This document shows, piece by piece, positions 54,701 to 62,526 of a DNA stretch of 64,000 bases (positions are counted from its first letter, which is position 1; the number at the start of each line of letters is the position of its first letter). The stretch lies in NCBI GenBank assembly GCA_013152945.1, contig JAADFL010000120.1, forward strand, positions 4,681 to 68,680, given 5' to 3'. The stretch comes from Deltaproteobacteria bacterium (GTDB lineage Bacteria; Myxococcota_A; JAADFL01). The position numbers and the translations under genes are program-made. Under the pieces are notes generated by a model. It saw nothing but the letters and a program-made list of their open reading frames with translations. It was not told the origin of the DNA and searched no databases.

Positions 54701-55567
54701 ATGAGTAATTGGAAAGATGTCAAGATCAATCTCGAAAATCAGTGGAAAGGCAGAGGCGATCTGGCTCTTTTGAACAAAAGACTCCAAGCAAAGGGAGTAA
54801 AACCAGGCAACCCGCGAATTGAAGATCTGGCTTCCATGGACCAACTCCATGCAGGGCAGTTGGAGGCAACTTACAAGTTCGCTTCCTGGGTCGCTCCCTG
54901 CGCCGGCGACAAGGTAATGGATTTCGGTTCAGGCCTTGGTGGTCCTGCAAGAGTTCTTGCCAGGGATTTCGGATGTACGGTCACTGCCTTGGAGCCGATC
55001 GAAGAATTGCATATTGCAGCAGGAAACCTGACCAAGAGATTGAATTTGGATACCAAGGTAGAGCATATTTGCAAGATTGTAAATGATTTGGAAATGTACA
55101 AGACTTATGACATCGTATGGATTCAACATGTCGACGTACACTTGTGGAACCGGGAAGAAATATACAAGATCCTGGTTAACCACCTGTCGGACAGGGGTAG
55201 AATAGTCTGGCATGACTGGCTGGCAACAGGTAAATCAGGGGTGACATACCCCTTGCCATGGTCCAAGTCGGAGAGTGTGTCTTTCCTTGCCGACAGGTCA
55301 GGTTTTAAAAAAGCGTTGTGCGGGGCCGGACTGGATTTGAAGCGTTTCGAGAAAGTAACCGATATTACACGAAAATGGTTTGAAGCCGGCAAGGCAGGCC
55401 TTGAAAAGCTCTTAAAGAAACAATCTGTCGTGGCAAGCAAGAGCTTGGGTAACGTGCTCCTTGAGGTCAACAACATGCTGAACAACCTGGACCGCGGAAG
55501 CTTGGTCCCTTTTTTTGCAGAAGCACGGCCTAAAGTAATTTGGGCCAAGGTCCTGGAAAAAAGCTGA
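54701..55567 (+). CDS. SAM-dependent class I methyltransferase
   Basis: The 288-residue product has motif I V-M-D-F-G-S-G-L-G-G-P-A-R (about 75-87), the acidic strand end A-L-E-P, and I-V-W-I-Q-H-V-D-V-H-L as the motif IV region. It resembles small-molecule N- or C-methyltransferases of the dimethylglycine/sarcosine or tocopherol type; the substrate is unknown. There is no Shine-Dalgarno before the ATG, and a near-consensus promoter ends 7 bases upstream. A frame open further upstream is antisense to the regulator and not used. Confidence 0.88.
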   Translation: MSNWKDVKINLENQWKGRGDLALLNKRLQAKGVKPGNPRIEDLASMDQLHAGQLEATYKFASWVAPCAGDKVMDFGSGLGGPARVLARDFGCTVTALEPIEELHIAAGNLTKRLNLDTKVEHICKIVNDLEMYKTYDIVWIQHVDVHLWNREEIYKILVNHLSDRGRIVWHDWLATGKSGVTYPLPWSKSESVSFLADRSGFKKALCGAGLDLKRFEKVTDITRKWFEAGKAGLEKLLKKQSVVASKSLGNVLLEVNNMLNNLDRGSLVPFFAEARPKVIWAKVLEKS

Positions 55568-55568
55568 C

Positions 55569-55799
55569 ATGGCCTTGGCATCAACAATTCTGGGTGTACT
55601 TGCCCTTTTTTCCTGCTGGATTCCTGTTTTTGGTTGGTTCGGTGTTGCAGCCGGGTTTATCGGCCTTTGTATGGGAATATCGAGCATAATGGACCCTTGG
55701 CACAGGCAAATGGCATTATTCGGCCTGGTTTCCTGCTTGATTGCAATAATAACCGGACTTGTACTACAAATTCCATTATTATTGGCCATGCTGGAATGA
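55569..55799 (+). CDS. Small membrane protein (DUF4190-like)
   Basis: The ATG lies one base after the methyltransferase stop. The 76-residue product has two to three TM helices and the internal G-L-C-M-G-I-S-S-I pattern of DUF4190-type proteins (V-A-A-G-F-I-G-L). Function unknown; probably coexpressed with the methyltransferase. Confidence 0.75.
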   Translation: MALASTILGVLALFSCWIPVFGWFGVAAGFIGLCMGISSIMDPWHRQMALFGLVSCLIAIITGLVLQIPLLLAMLE

Positions 55800-55815
55800 G
55801 CCCCGGCTCTTCTTG

Positions 55816-55845
55816 TTGTTAATACCGGATTGTTTGGTGTAAAAT
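55816..55845 (+). promoter_or_regulatory. Candidate promoter of the EGF/CAP lipoprotein gene
   Basis: TTGTTA (55816-55821), 18 bases, TAAAAT (55840-55845; 5 of 6 in the -10), 65 bases before ATG 55911. Confidence 0.4.
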
Positions 55846-55910
55846 AATGACTCGAGAATAATTTCACAAAGCATGGTGTGGCTTTGGGTCAAGCGCCAGG
55901 GAGAAGCAAG

Positions 55911-57221
55911 ATGAAACATATCAAATTCCAGATCCTTCTTTCGCTCATTGGATTGCCGGCCTTTATCTTTGCAGCATTTCTGTCTTTGCACTGTTCCAAC
56001 AATGGTCAATCAAGGCAAGGTGATACCGACACTGATACTGATACCGATATGGATATTGACATTGATATTGATATCGACACCGATACCGATACGGACACGG
56101 ACATTGATATCGATACTGATACTGACACCGACACGGACACGCAGGAGCCTTCTTGTGCATCCCTTGGAGGGTATTGCGCCTTGCACAAAGGAGAATGCAG
56201 GTCAGGATACATTGTTTCAAAAGATGATTACGATTGTCCAAAGACCTGCTGCTTGCCTGAAGGCGGAGATACAGACATAGATACGGATACCGATATGGAC
56301 ACAGACATGGACATTGATGTCGATACCGACACTGATACTGACACTGATACCGGCACTGACACCGGCACTGATACCGGCTCTGATACCGGCTCTGATACCG
56401 GCACCTCTGCTTCGTGCGACGGTATTACATGTTCAGGCCATGGCAAGTGCACGCTCGATCCTTTTTTACAAACCCCGCGCTGCATCTGCGACGATGGTTA
56501 TCACGCGCAGGGTTTGAACTGTCTTTCGGATGCCGACTCTTGCGCGGGTATAGACTGCTCGGGCCATGGAACATGCAAGGTCAACCAGTCCAATCATTCT
56601 GCATACTGTGATTGTGAACAAGGATACGTTGCAGTAGGTCTCGACTGCATCGAACAGGACAAGGTTTGCCAGGGAGTAGACTGCTCGGGCCATGGAACAT
56701 GCTGGGCCTGGGGAGGCAAACCGGTTTGCGGTTGCGATGAAGGATATACCCCTTCGAGAAAAGACGGGCTCGATTGCGTACCCACGAGCCAGGTCTGCAA
56801 GGGTGGAAAAATCGATTATGATGTCGACGGAGACGGTGTGAACGAGACTTACTTCGAACCCAGTGACGATGAATGCTTCATGTACGAACTCGTCAACTAC
56901 ACCCGGGCAACGAGCGACGACGAGGGTCACCCGGAGTGCCACACGCCTTTGGCATGGGACGTCCTGTGGGCAGCTCACGGCCGGAACCATTCCAAGAAGA
57001 TGTCCGAGGCAGGACATCTTTTTCACGAAGATTTTCCGTACGGCCAAAACTGCGCCCGGGGCTGTGACCCCAAGTGTGAAATGAACCTATACATGTCAGG
57101 ATCGAACGAGCCTCATTGCCCGGAATTGTCACATCACTGTAATATCATGCGTTGTTCATTCAGCCACCTGGGAGTCGGCTATTACAACCCTGGATACTGG
57201 AATACACAGAATTTTTACTGA
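55911..57221 (+). CDS. Lipoprotein with Asp-Thr linkers, EGF-like repeats and CAP domain
   Basis: ATG 55911 follows GGGAG. The 436-residue product has a signal with lipobox S-L-H-C. Residues about 38-77 and 120-164 are Asp-rich dipeptide runs (D-T, D-I, D-M, then D-T-G and G-S-D-T), flanking a Cys-rich knot (C-A-S-L-G-G-Y-C, C-P-K-T-C-C). Three EGF-like units follow, each with C-S-G-H-G-x-C and C-x-C-x-x-G-Y. The C-terminal CAP/SCP domain has A-A-H-G-R-N-H-S-K-K-M, H-L-F-H-E, G-V-G-Y-Y and N-T-Q-N-F-Y. The acidic linkers and EGF units suggest calcium binding outside the cell (inference). Confidence 0.88.
   Translation: MKHIKFQILLSLIGLPAFIFAAFLSLHCSNNGQSRQGDTDTDTDTDMDIDIDIDIDTDTDTDTDIDIDTDTDTDTDTQEPSCASLGGYCALHKGECRSGYIVSKDDYDCPKTCCLPEGGDTDIDTDTDMDTDMDIDVDTDTDTDTDTGTDTGTDTGSDTGSDTGTSASCDGITCSGHGKCTLDPFLQTPRCICDDGYHAQGLNCLSDADSCAGIDCSGHGTCKVNQSNHSAYCDCEQGYVAVGLDCIEQDKVCQGVDCSGHGTCWAWGGKPVCGCDEGYTPSRKDGLDCVPTSQVCKGGKIDYDVDGDGVNETYFEPSDDECFMYELVNYTRATSDDEGHPECHTPLAWDVLWAAHGRNHSKKMSEAGHLFHEDFPYGQNCARGCDPKCEMNLYMSGSNEPHCPELSHHCNIMRCSFSHLGVGYYNPGYWNTQNFY
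56022..56141 (+). repeat. Hexanucleotide-type repeat encoding Asp-Thr/Ile run 1
   Basis: About 20 imperfect 6-base units of the form GAY-AYN, encoding D-T, D-I and D-M pairs. Synonymous third positions vary, so the protein pattern is better kept than the DNA, which argues for selection on the peptide. Confidence 0.85.
56268..56403 (+). repeat. Hexanucleotide-type repeat encoding Asp-Thr/Gly run 2
   Basis: A second run of GAY-AYN units changes downstream to 9- and 12-base units (GAT-ACC-GGC, GAT-ACC-GGC-TCT). Near-identical DNA copies at the 3' end suggest recent slippage. Confidence 0.85.
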
Positions 57222-57330
57222 TCCCGGTTAATCCTGGATCAAGGCCACATTGCCAACGGTTCTTTCCCGGTTCAGGTGAAATCATTGATATTATACCAAA
57301 ATAATTCGGCCAAAGGCCAAACCGCTTGTA

Positions 57331-59433
57331 CTAGGTTTTCCCGCTCTTTCCTCTCCACAGGGTATTGACCTTGTCCTGAACCAAAGTCGAAAGCGTATTG
57401 TACATATCCTTGTCTTTGACCTCCTCGATCCTGGAATCAGACCATTCGGATGCAATGGATTTGCAGTCCACGCTTTCAACCAGGAATTCTTCCACCCACG
57501 AGCCAGGAACGAGGTTGACAAAAGGCCCCGTGGACAACATCTTTTTCAGAGAACCCGCTTTTTTCACCAGGACATCTTCGAGGAGTTGATATGTTACGAG
57601 AAAAGGTCTTCGGGATTCAATCTCATCTTCTATTGCAATGAAGTACGCATCGGCCAGTGTAATGGTCCAACCTGCATGGGCCTTTAGATATCCGGCCAGG
57701 GCTTTGCCGCCAAGGCTTCCCTGGAAATGAAACAACACCGCACCCTTTTCAGGGAGCCTAATCATAGGGATACTGCCTTCTTCGACACCGAGCCACTTCC
57801 CAAAAGACCTGGCCCCGGGCCTTGAAACGAGTGGGCTCGAGCGGGGAGAAAAGCGTGGAGGTTCCGCCAAGTCCCTTGTTTGCTGCACCACGACCACCTT
57901 GTCATCGACAGACAAGACATGTCTTGCCTTGCCTCCAATGGAAATTTCAGCTTCCGGTCCACCGGCTATCCTACCCAGCTTCTGGCCGGTACTCTCTTCC
58001 ACAACTTCAAGCAATCCCGTGTTTTCCGAGTCAATATTCGAATGTATGCTCCCCTTTTCCATAGCCCTTATCAAGTTGTCCCCCGGCATGTACTTTTCGC
58101 GCCCACCTCTTTTGAGCCAGCCTTTTTCAGCCATTATTTCGAACATCCGATCTATTCGTCCGGCCGGGTACATGGCCGCAATATCAGCCGGCAATCTTGA
58201 CACGAACACCTTTGAGTCTATCCAACCGGACCTTGATTGCATGAGCATGGACCCTGCTTGCTGTGCAAGCACCGAAGGGGTGAAGGCATAATGACTTGCA
58301 TACAATTTTCCCTGCCTTGCCATGGCCACCTGGTGCCTTAATTGCAATTCTTCGCTCTTGGTCCTGGCACATGCCAGCAACCGGCATTCACCTCTCCTGC
58401 GGTTACCTCTTCCAATCCGTTGAATAAGCGACGATACCGAGCCTGCAGGTCCGACAAGGGCGACCAGGTCGACATCACCTATATCTATGCCCAACTCCAA
58501 GGTGGTGGTTGCAAAACACACGGCCGAAGGATCTTTTAAAAACCGCCCTTCCACCCGCTCCCTCTCTGCTTTCGCCAGGCTACCGTGATGGCTGTACACC
58601 CTTGAGCCAAGCAAGCCTGAAGACGTTGCAAGGCCGGCAATGAACTCGACTTCGTCGCGCCTCTGTAAAAAGACCAATATCTTCCTTGCATACCCGCCCA
58701 ACCGGGAAGAAAGGACTTTCAGCAAATGGAACGGTGTGGGAGTTTGGCAGAATTCCGCATCGATCTCTCTCTGATCGTTCACGATTATGCACTCCGGATC
58801 CTGCAAATACCGCAATGCAAGGGCCCTTGTATCCTCCAGCGTAGCAGATGACACTATGGTCTGAAGCCGGGTCCCCCGCTTTTGCAACATCACTCGAATT
58901 CTTTCGACCAGGATCCTGAGCTGGTCGCCCCGTGTGGTCTTGTCCAGTACATGTATCTCGTCCAGCACCAATGCCCCAAGGCCCTTCAACATCGACGGTT
59001 GCCTGACCAGCATGGAATCCAATGACTCGGGTGTGGTCACGAGCACCTGGAATCGACGCTTCGAAGAAGTGTCCTTGTGATCTCCCGTCCGCCTGCCGAG
59101 GTGCAAACCCATTCGGGAAAGAGGGCTTGTTATTCTTCTGGCCAAGTCATTGACAAGAGCCCTTGTCGGACTCACGATAACCACTGTTACTACCGGCGCC
59201 GGATCTTGCCTTACATGCCTCTCCACCAGGGGTGCCAAAAAGGCTTCTGTCTTTCCGGATGCGGAAGGTGAACAAAGGAGAACATCACGCCCGGCCAGAA
59301 TAGGTCCGGAGGCCAAGGCCTGCACCTTTGTCGGCCTCCCGAACCTGGCATAAAAGGGATACCACGTCCTTTGAAGGGATTCCTTCAATCTGGAAGCCGA
59401 CTCGGTATCTGCCATGGATACCTGGACAGACAA
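57331..59433 (-). CDS. Lhr-like superfamily 2 helicase (BrxHI-like)
   Basis: TTG 59433 has GGAGG 5 bases upstream and is preferred to ATG 59415. The 700-residue protein has Q-A-L-A, motif I S-P-S-A-S-G-K-T-E (55-63), S-P-T-R-A-L, T-T-P-E-S-L, DEIH (158-161), S-A-T-L, T-T-L-E-L-G-I-D-I-G and motif VI Q-R-I-G-R-G-N-R-R. That is the Lhr branch of DEAD/DEAH helicases; the region after the RecA pair is shorter than in long Lhr. BREX type 2 loci carry an Lhr-like helicase, BrxHI. The gene lies 23 bases after a DUF2791 ATPase gene. It should unwind DNA or RNA-DNA with 3'-5' polarity, by analogy with Lhr. Confidence 0.88.
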   Translation of the reverse strand: MSVQVSMADTESASRLKESLQRTWYPFYARFGRPTKVQALASGPILAGRDVLLCSPSASGKTEAFLAPLVERHVRQDPAPVVTVVIVSPTRALVNDLARRITSPLSRMGLHLGRRTGDHKDTSSKRRFQVLVTTPESLDSMLVRQPSMLKGLGALVLDEIHVLDKTTRGDQLRILVERIRVMLQKRGTRLQTIVSSATLEDTRALALRYLQDPECIIVNDQREIDAEFCQTPTPFHLLKVLSSRLGGYARKILVFLQRRDEVEFIAGLATSSGLLGSRVYSHHGSLAKAERERVEGRFLKDPSAVCFATTTLELGIDIGDVDLVALVGPAGSVSSLIQRIGRGNRRRGECRLLACARTKSEELQLRHQVAMARQGKLYASHYAFTPSVLAQQAGSMLMQSRSGWIDSKVFVSRLPADIAAMYPAGRIDRMFEIMAEKGWLKRGGREKYMPGDNLIRAMEKGSIHSNIDSENTGLLEVVEESTGQKLGRIAGGPEAEISIGGKARHVLSVDDKVVVVQQTRDLAEPPRFSPRSSPLVSRPGARSFGKWLGVEEGSIPMIRLPEKGAVLFHFQGSLGGKALAGYLKAHAGWTITLADAYFIAIEDEIESRRPFLVTYQLLEDVLVKKAGSLKKMLSTGPFVNLVPGSWVEEFLVESVDCKSIASEWSDSRIEEVKDKDMYNTLSTLVQDKVNTLWRGKSGKT

Positions 59434-59456
59434 GAAATCCTCCGGAAGCTTTCGAG

Positions 59457-60965
59457 CTATGACATGGCTTCATCCAGGTCTTTGAAGAAATCCGCGAGCA
59501 AGGCCGGAGACAATCGCATCATATCGAGGAACTCTACGCTCAATTTTGCCGCATCCCTGGGACTGGATATACTTCCCGTCTTAATCAGGGACCACATCAC
59601 CTCTCCCAGGGGCTTCTTCAGCTTTGCAGGCAAATTCATGGCCGGGTAGGCCCTCTCGAAAAGCCCTGAAATACGTTCACTCAGCTTTCTATAGTCTTTC
59701 AGGGTCAAGGGGGTCAGCTCGGTGATCCTTTCATCTCCCACGAGATCCCTCAACAACCTCTCTCCATGCGTGCTTGGTGTCATTGCACACACGAGATAGA
59801 TCCCATGCGGCCAATTGAAAAGGAAAGGCAACTTCTTCTGTGGCGGAAATCCTCCTTTTGGAATGGATTCCGCGTCAAACGACACCCCTTTCTCCCCAAG
59901 GGCAGCAAGAGACATGCACTTGAAAGTGGTATCTGCAAAGGCCTTTGCAGCCGAGCCCAACAAGTCGTAGTTCTCGGCTTCGTCCAGCAGCAGGACAAGG
60001 CCCTTGTAACCAAGGCTCCTGGCCAAAATCGAAATTCCCGAGACCAGGTAGGAGTACACGTGGGCCCACGGCTGAAAATCCTTTAGAGAGTATACCCTTG
60101 GGCCGCTCCCGCCGAGGCCCTTCAAATAGGTGTCCAGGTCCTGGTTACCCCTCTCCCTGTGGCCGGAGATCCAGTCCAACAGCAGGTCCATTGCAAACCG
60201 GTCATCCTTGCTTGCCAAAATGTGGTAATATTGAACAGCCGATCTCAAGTACAGGTGCCGGGCTATCACGTTCCTGTTGTTCTTGAAGTCATCCATGAAG
60301 TTATCATCTGTTGTCGCCGCCACGAGTAAAGGTTCAAGGCCCTGCTCGTCCCCTGCCAGCCTGTCCGGATATTTCAATCTCGATACCAGTTGCCTGTAGA
60401 TCCTCATGGGTTGATTCGGCCTGGCGTACAAGGGATCCATGGTGGCCTTGCCGACGAGAAATCCTTTCTGTAATGCCTCTTGCTCGACGAGTTCGAGCAT
60501 GTGAGTCTTGCCTGCGCCATAATCACCGAGAAAAACCCTGGCAGATCCCCGATCTTCCGCCTCGTCCAGGTCCAAGGTCACCAACTCCAGCTCCTTGTCT
60601 CTACCTACGCTGGATTGCCTGGTTTCCATGGAAGGGACCACGCCTGTTCTTAGTGCTTCCAGCACCATTGCCGCAGTTCGATCTTTTTTTGTGTCCGCCT
60701 TTTCTGTTTTCAAGGGTAATTTTTTTCCCTGGGAATGCTTTATACTTCCGATCGCCGGCTTTTTGGTTCCGGTCATTGGGTCAAGAGAGCGAGCATCCAG
60801 CAATTCCAATTCCTGGAGACGAACCTCCAGCAAGAGCCGCGGATTGGAGTCGAAACGCACCTGGAGAGATCTACCCCCCCGCCTGGAACGGGCTACCTCA
60901 CCAAGTCCAAGTTCAGGGTGCCTTACCCTGGCTCCCGGTTTTATCGTCCCGACCTGTCTCTCCAT
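59457..60965 (-). CDS. DUF2791 (BrxD-like) ATPase with N-terminal SH3/Tudor-like domain
   Basis: The stop of the upstream gene overlaps ATG 60965 (TGATG). The 502-residue product starts with a small beta domain (about 1-55): G-A-R-V-R-H-P-E-L-G-L-G-E-V, like the CarD or UvrD/PcrA C-terminal Tudor fold. A basic linker follows to about 95. The P-loop ATPase has Walker A G-D-Y-G-A-G-K-T-H (147-155) and Walker B L-V-L-L-L-D-E-A-E (near 320), with A-M-T-P-S as sensor region. It matches the DUF2791/BREX ATP-binding family. The N-terminal fold could bind RNA polymerase or the partner helicase (inference). Confidence 0.82.
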   Translation of the reverse strand: MERQVGTIKPGARVRHPELGLGEVARSRRGGRSLQVRFDSNPRLLLEVRLQELELLDARSLDPMTGTKKPAIGSIKHSQGKKLPLKTEKADTKKDRTAAMVLEALRTGVVPSMETRQSSVGRDKELELVTLDLDEAEDRGSARVFLGDYGAGKTHMLELVEQEALQKGFLVGKATMDPLYARPNQPMRIYRQLVSRLKYPDRLAGDEQGLEPLLVAATTDDNFMDDFKNNRNVIARHLYLRSAVQYYHILASKDDRFAMDLLLDWISGHRERGNQDLDTYLKGLGGSGPRVYSLKDFQPWAHVYSYLVSGISILARSLGYKGLVLLLDEAENYDLLGSAAKAFADTTFKCMSLAALGEKGVSFDAESIPKGGFPPQKKLPFLFNWPHGIYLVCAMTPSTHGERLLRDLVGDERITELTPLTLKDYRKLSERISGLFERAYPAMNLPAKLKKPLGEVMWSLIKTGSISSPRDAAKLSVEFLDMMRLSPALLADFFKDLDEAMS

Positions 60966-62335
60966 CAATGGATACTCCTTGGTCCACCCTTTCGGGATGC
61001 TCTCCCGCTGTTTTCATCCATTTTTTCTAATTCATCTCCTTCCAACTCGTCCTCGTCATCCATGTCTTCCCAGACTTCACCTTTTGAAACCAATTCTTCC
61101 ATGGCCCCTACGATTTCATCTTCGTGGCTGAGCTTTGAAATATCCTCTTGCCCGTCCTCGATCTGTCTGAACAACGCATCGGTCCAGACCTTCACGAAGA
61201 GCCTCCTGTGGTTCAACTCGAACTCCCTGTCAACGCATTCCCTTGCAAGAGATGCTATGTTACGGTTTTGAAGTTCCTGGTCGAATTCCACCCCCCTTGC
61301 CTTTTCAAAAACGTACAATATCTTCCTGCCCAGTATATTGAGAAGGTCAACCGGAGCCATGTCAAGGCTCTGCAGATCTATTATCGGAGCCTGGGGAGAA
61401 CGTTTCGAGAACGGCAAGGGACTCTTGAGCCGCTGGTACAAGGCCGGATACTCGGGCACAACATTTCTCATGAACTCCGGGGGAACAGCGTAAAGGAAAA
61501 GTGTATTGGGAAGATGAGCCCTACCGCATAGATCTATAACCTGCCTCAGGTTGTCTCCAATAGCCCTGGTTCGACGCATTCCCACGCTCATGTTGCGGTC
61601 AACTTCATCGAACAACAGAACAAGGCCCGGAATGCCCAAACCGGCCAGCACCTGGCTCAAACTTCTCAACATTGCAAAGGCATTCGCCTTGCTCATGGTT
61701 TCGAATACACCCAGGTCTTTCACCATGGCGGCCGAGACCGGCTCTCCTTGAAGCCAGGCCCCTATCCTTGCTGCGATTTCTTCGTCCCCGGCCAGCTCGG
61801 CTTTCATGTATGAATAAATCGCCTGCCTGAAAGAATGGCTTTCGCAGGGTACTCTTTTGGCAGTTTTTCTCACAAACAACTCTGCAGCTTTTCTTCCCTG
61901 AATTTGTACAATGTCTTCAAGGAAATCATCCAACAAGTCGGTCAATCCGCCTGGTGAAGGGAATTCCCCGGCCCCGGGAGGTGGGCAGAGATTCTTCGCT
62001 ACTGCTTTATAGACTTTCAACGGATCATCATAAGGACATTCGGCAGGTGACAACTCTACGAAGGAGGCCACGAATTCGTGTTTCCATGCCAGCTCCCTGA
62101 CGCAAAAGAGGAAATGTGTCTTGCCGCCGCCAAAGTAACCTTCAACCAGCTTGAAGCTGGACCCGCCTTTCAATATGCCCTGAAAATACTCGCTTTCCAG
62201 AACTTGCAGGTAATTATCGGTCCCCACATTAATATGCCCCACCCCGATTTCCGGAGGCTGGCCCCCTTCGGAAAGCCGTTGCAGAATGTGTTCGGCCACT
62301 TTTTGCGAAAGCTTTTCTTCTCCGGTCGTTTCCAT
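60965..62335 (-). CDS. DUF2791 (BREX-type) ATPase, second paralogue
   Basis: ATG 62335 follows TGGGGGTG. The 456-residue protein has Walker A G-Y-F-G-G-G-K-T-H-F (66-74), a helical insert with Cys residues, Walker B L-V-L-L-F-D-E-V-D-R-N (near 240) and an arginine-rich R-R-T-R-A-I-G-D-N-L-R-Q-V. The pattern I-N-V-G-T-D-N-Y-L-Q-V-L-E before the P-loop matches BREX DUF2791 ATPases. The last 50 residues are very acidic (D-M-D-D-E-D-E-L-E-G-D-E-L-E). It is the first gene of the three-gene operon. Confidence 0.83.
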   Translation of the reverse strand: METTGEEKLSQKVAEHILQRLSEGGQPPEIGVGHINVGTDNYLQVLESEYFQGILKGGSSFKLVEGYFGGGKTHFLFCVRELAWKHEFVASFVELSPAECPYDDPLKVYKAVAKNLCPPPGAGEFPSPGGLTDLLDDFLEDIVQIQGRKAAELFVRKTAKRVPCESHSFRQAIYSYMKAELAGDEEIAARIGAWLQGEPVSAAMVKDLGVFETMSKANAFAMLRSLSQVLAGLGIPGLVLLFDEVDRNMSVGMRRTRAIGDNLRQVIDLCGRAHLPNTLFLYAVPPEFMRNVVPEYPALYQRLKSPLPFSKRSPQAPIIDLQSLDMAPVDLLNILGRKILYVFEKARGVEFDQELQNRNIASLARECVDREFELNHRRLFVKVWTDALFRQIEDGQEDISKLSHEDEIVGAMEELVSKGEVWEDMDDEDELEGDELEKMDENSGRASRKGGPRSIH

Positions 62336-62390
62336 GCGACACCCCCAGAGTTGGCGCCAATGCTTTCATATATTGTGCACCCGGGTCAAT

Positions 62391-62420
62391 CATCCTTTTG
62401 TCCGACATCCTTTTGTCCGA
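62391..62420. repeat. Perfect 15-bp tandem repeat in a divergent promoter region
   Basis: CATCCTTTTGTCCGA occurs twice without a gap, at 62391-62405 and 62406-62420, between the ATPase/helicase operon (minus) and the PRPP-synthetase-like gene (plus). It could be a pair of regulator sites or a recent duplication. Confidence 0.9.
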
Positions 62421-62456
62421 TGTGTACGAGGCTGCGAAAATGTCTCCACTTCCCGC

Positions 62457-62485
62457 TTGACCGATCCTCGATATTGCTGTACTAG
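62457..62485 (+). promoter_or_regulatory. Candidate promoter of the PRPP-synthetase-like gene
   Basis: TTGACC (62457-62462), 17 bases, TACTAG (62480-62485), 41 bases before ATG 62527. The -35 is good, the -10 moderate. Confidence 0.4.
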
Positions 62486-62526
62486 CGCTTCAAGGCTCAT
62501 GTTTATTGATTATCACGGAGGCCCCA

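Noticed and set aside
56022-56403. CRISPR-like array
   Set aside because: The repeats are 6-12 base in-frame codon repeats without spacers, inside a coding region.
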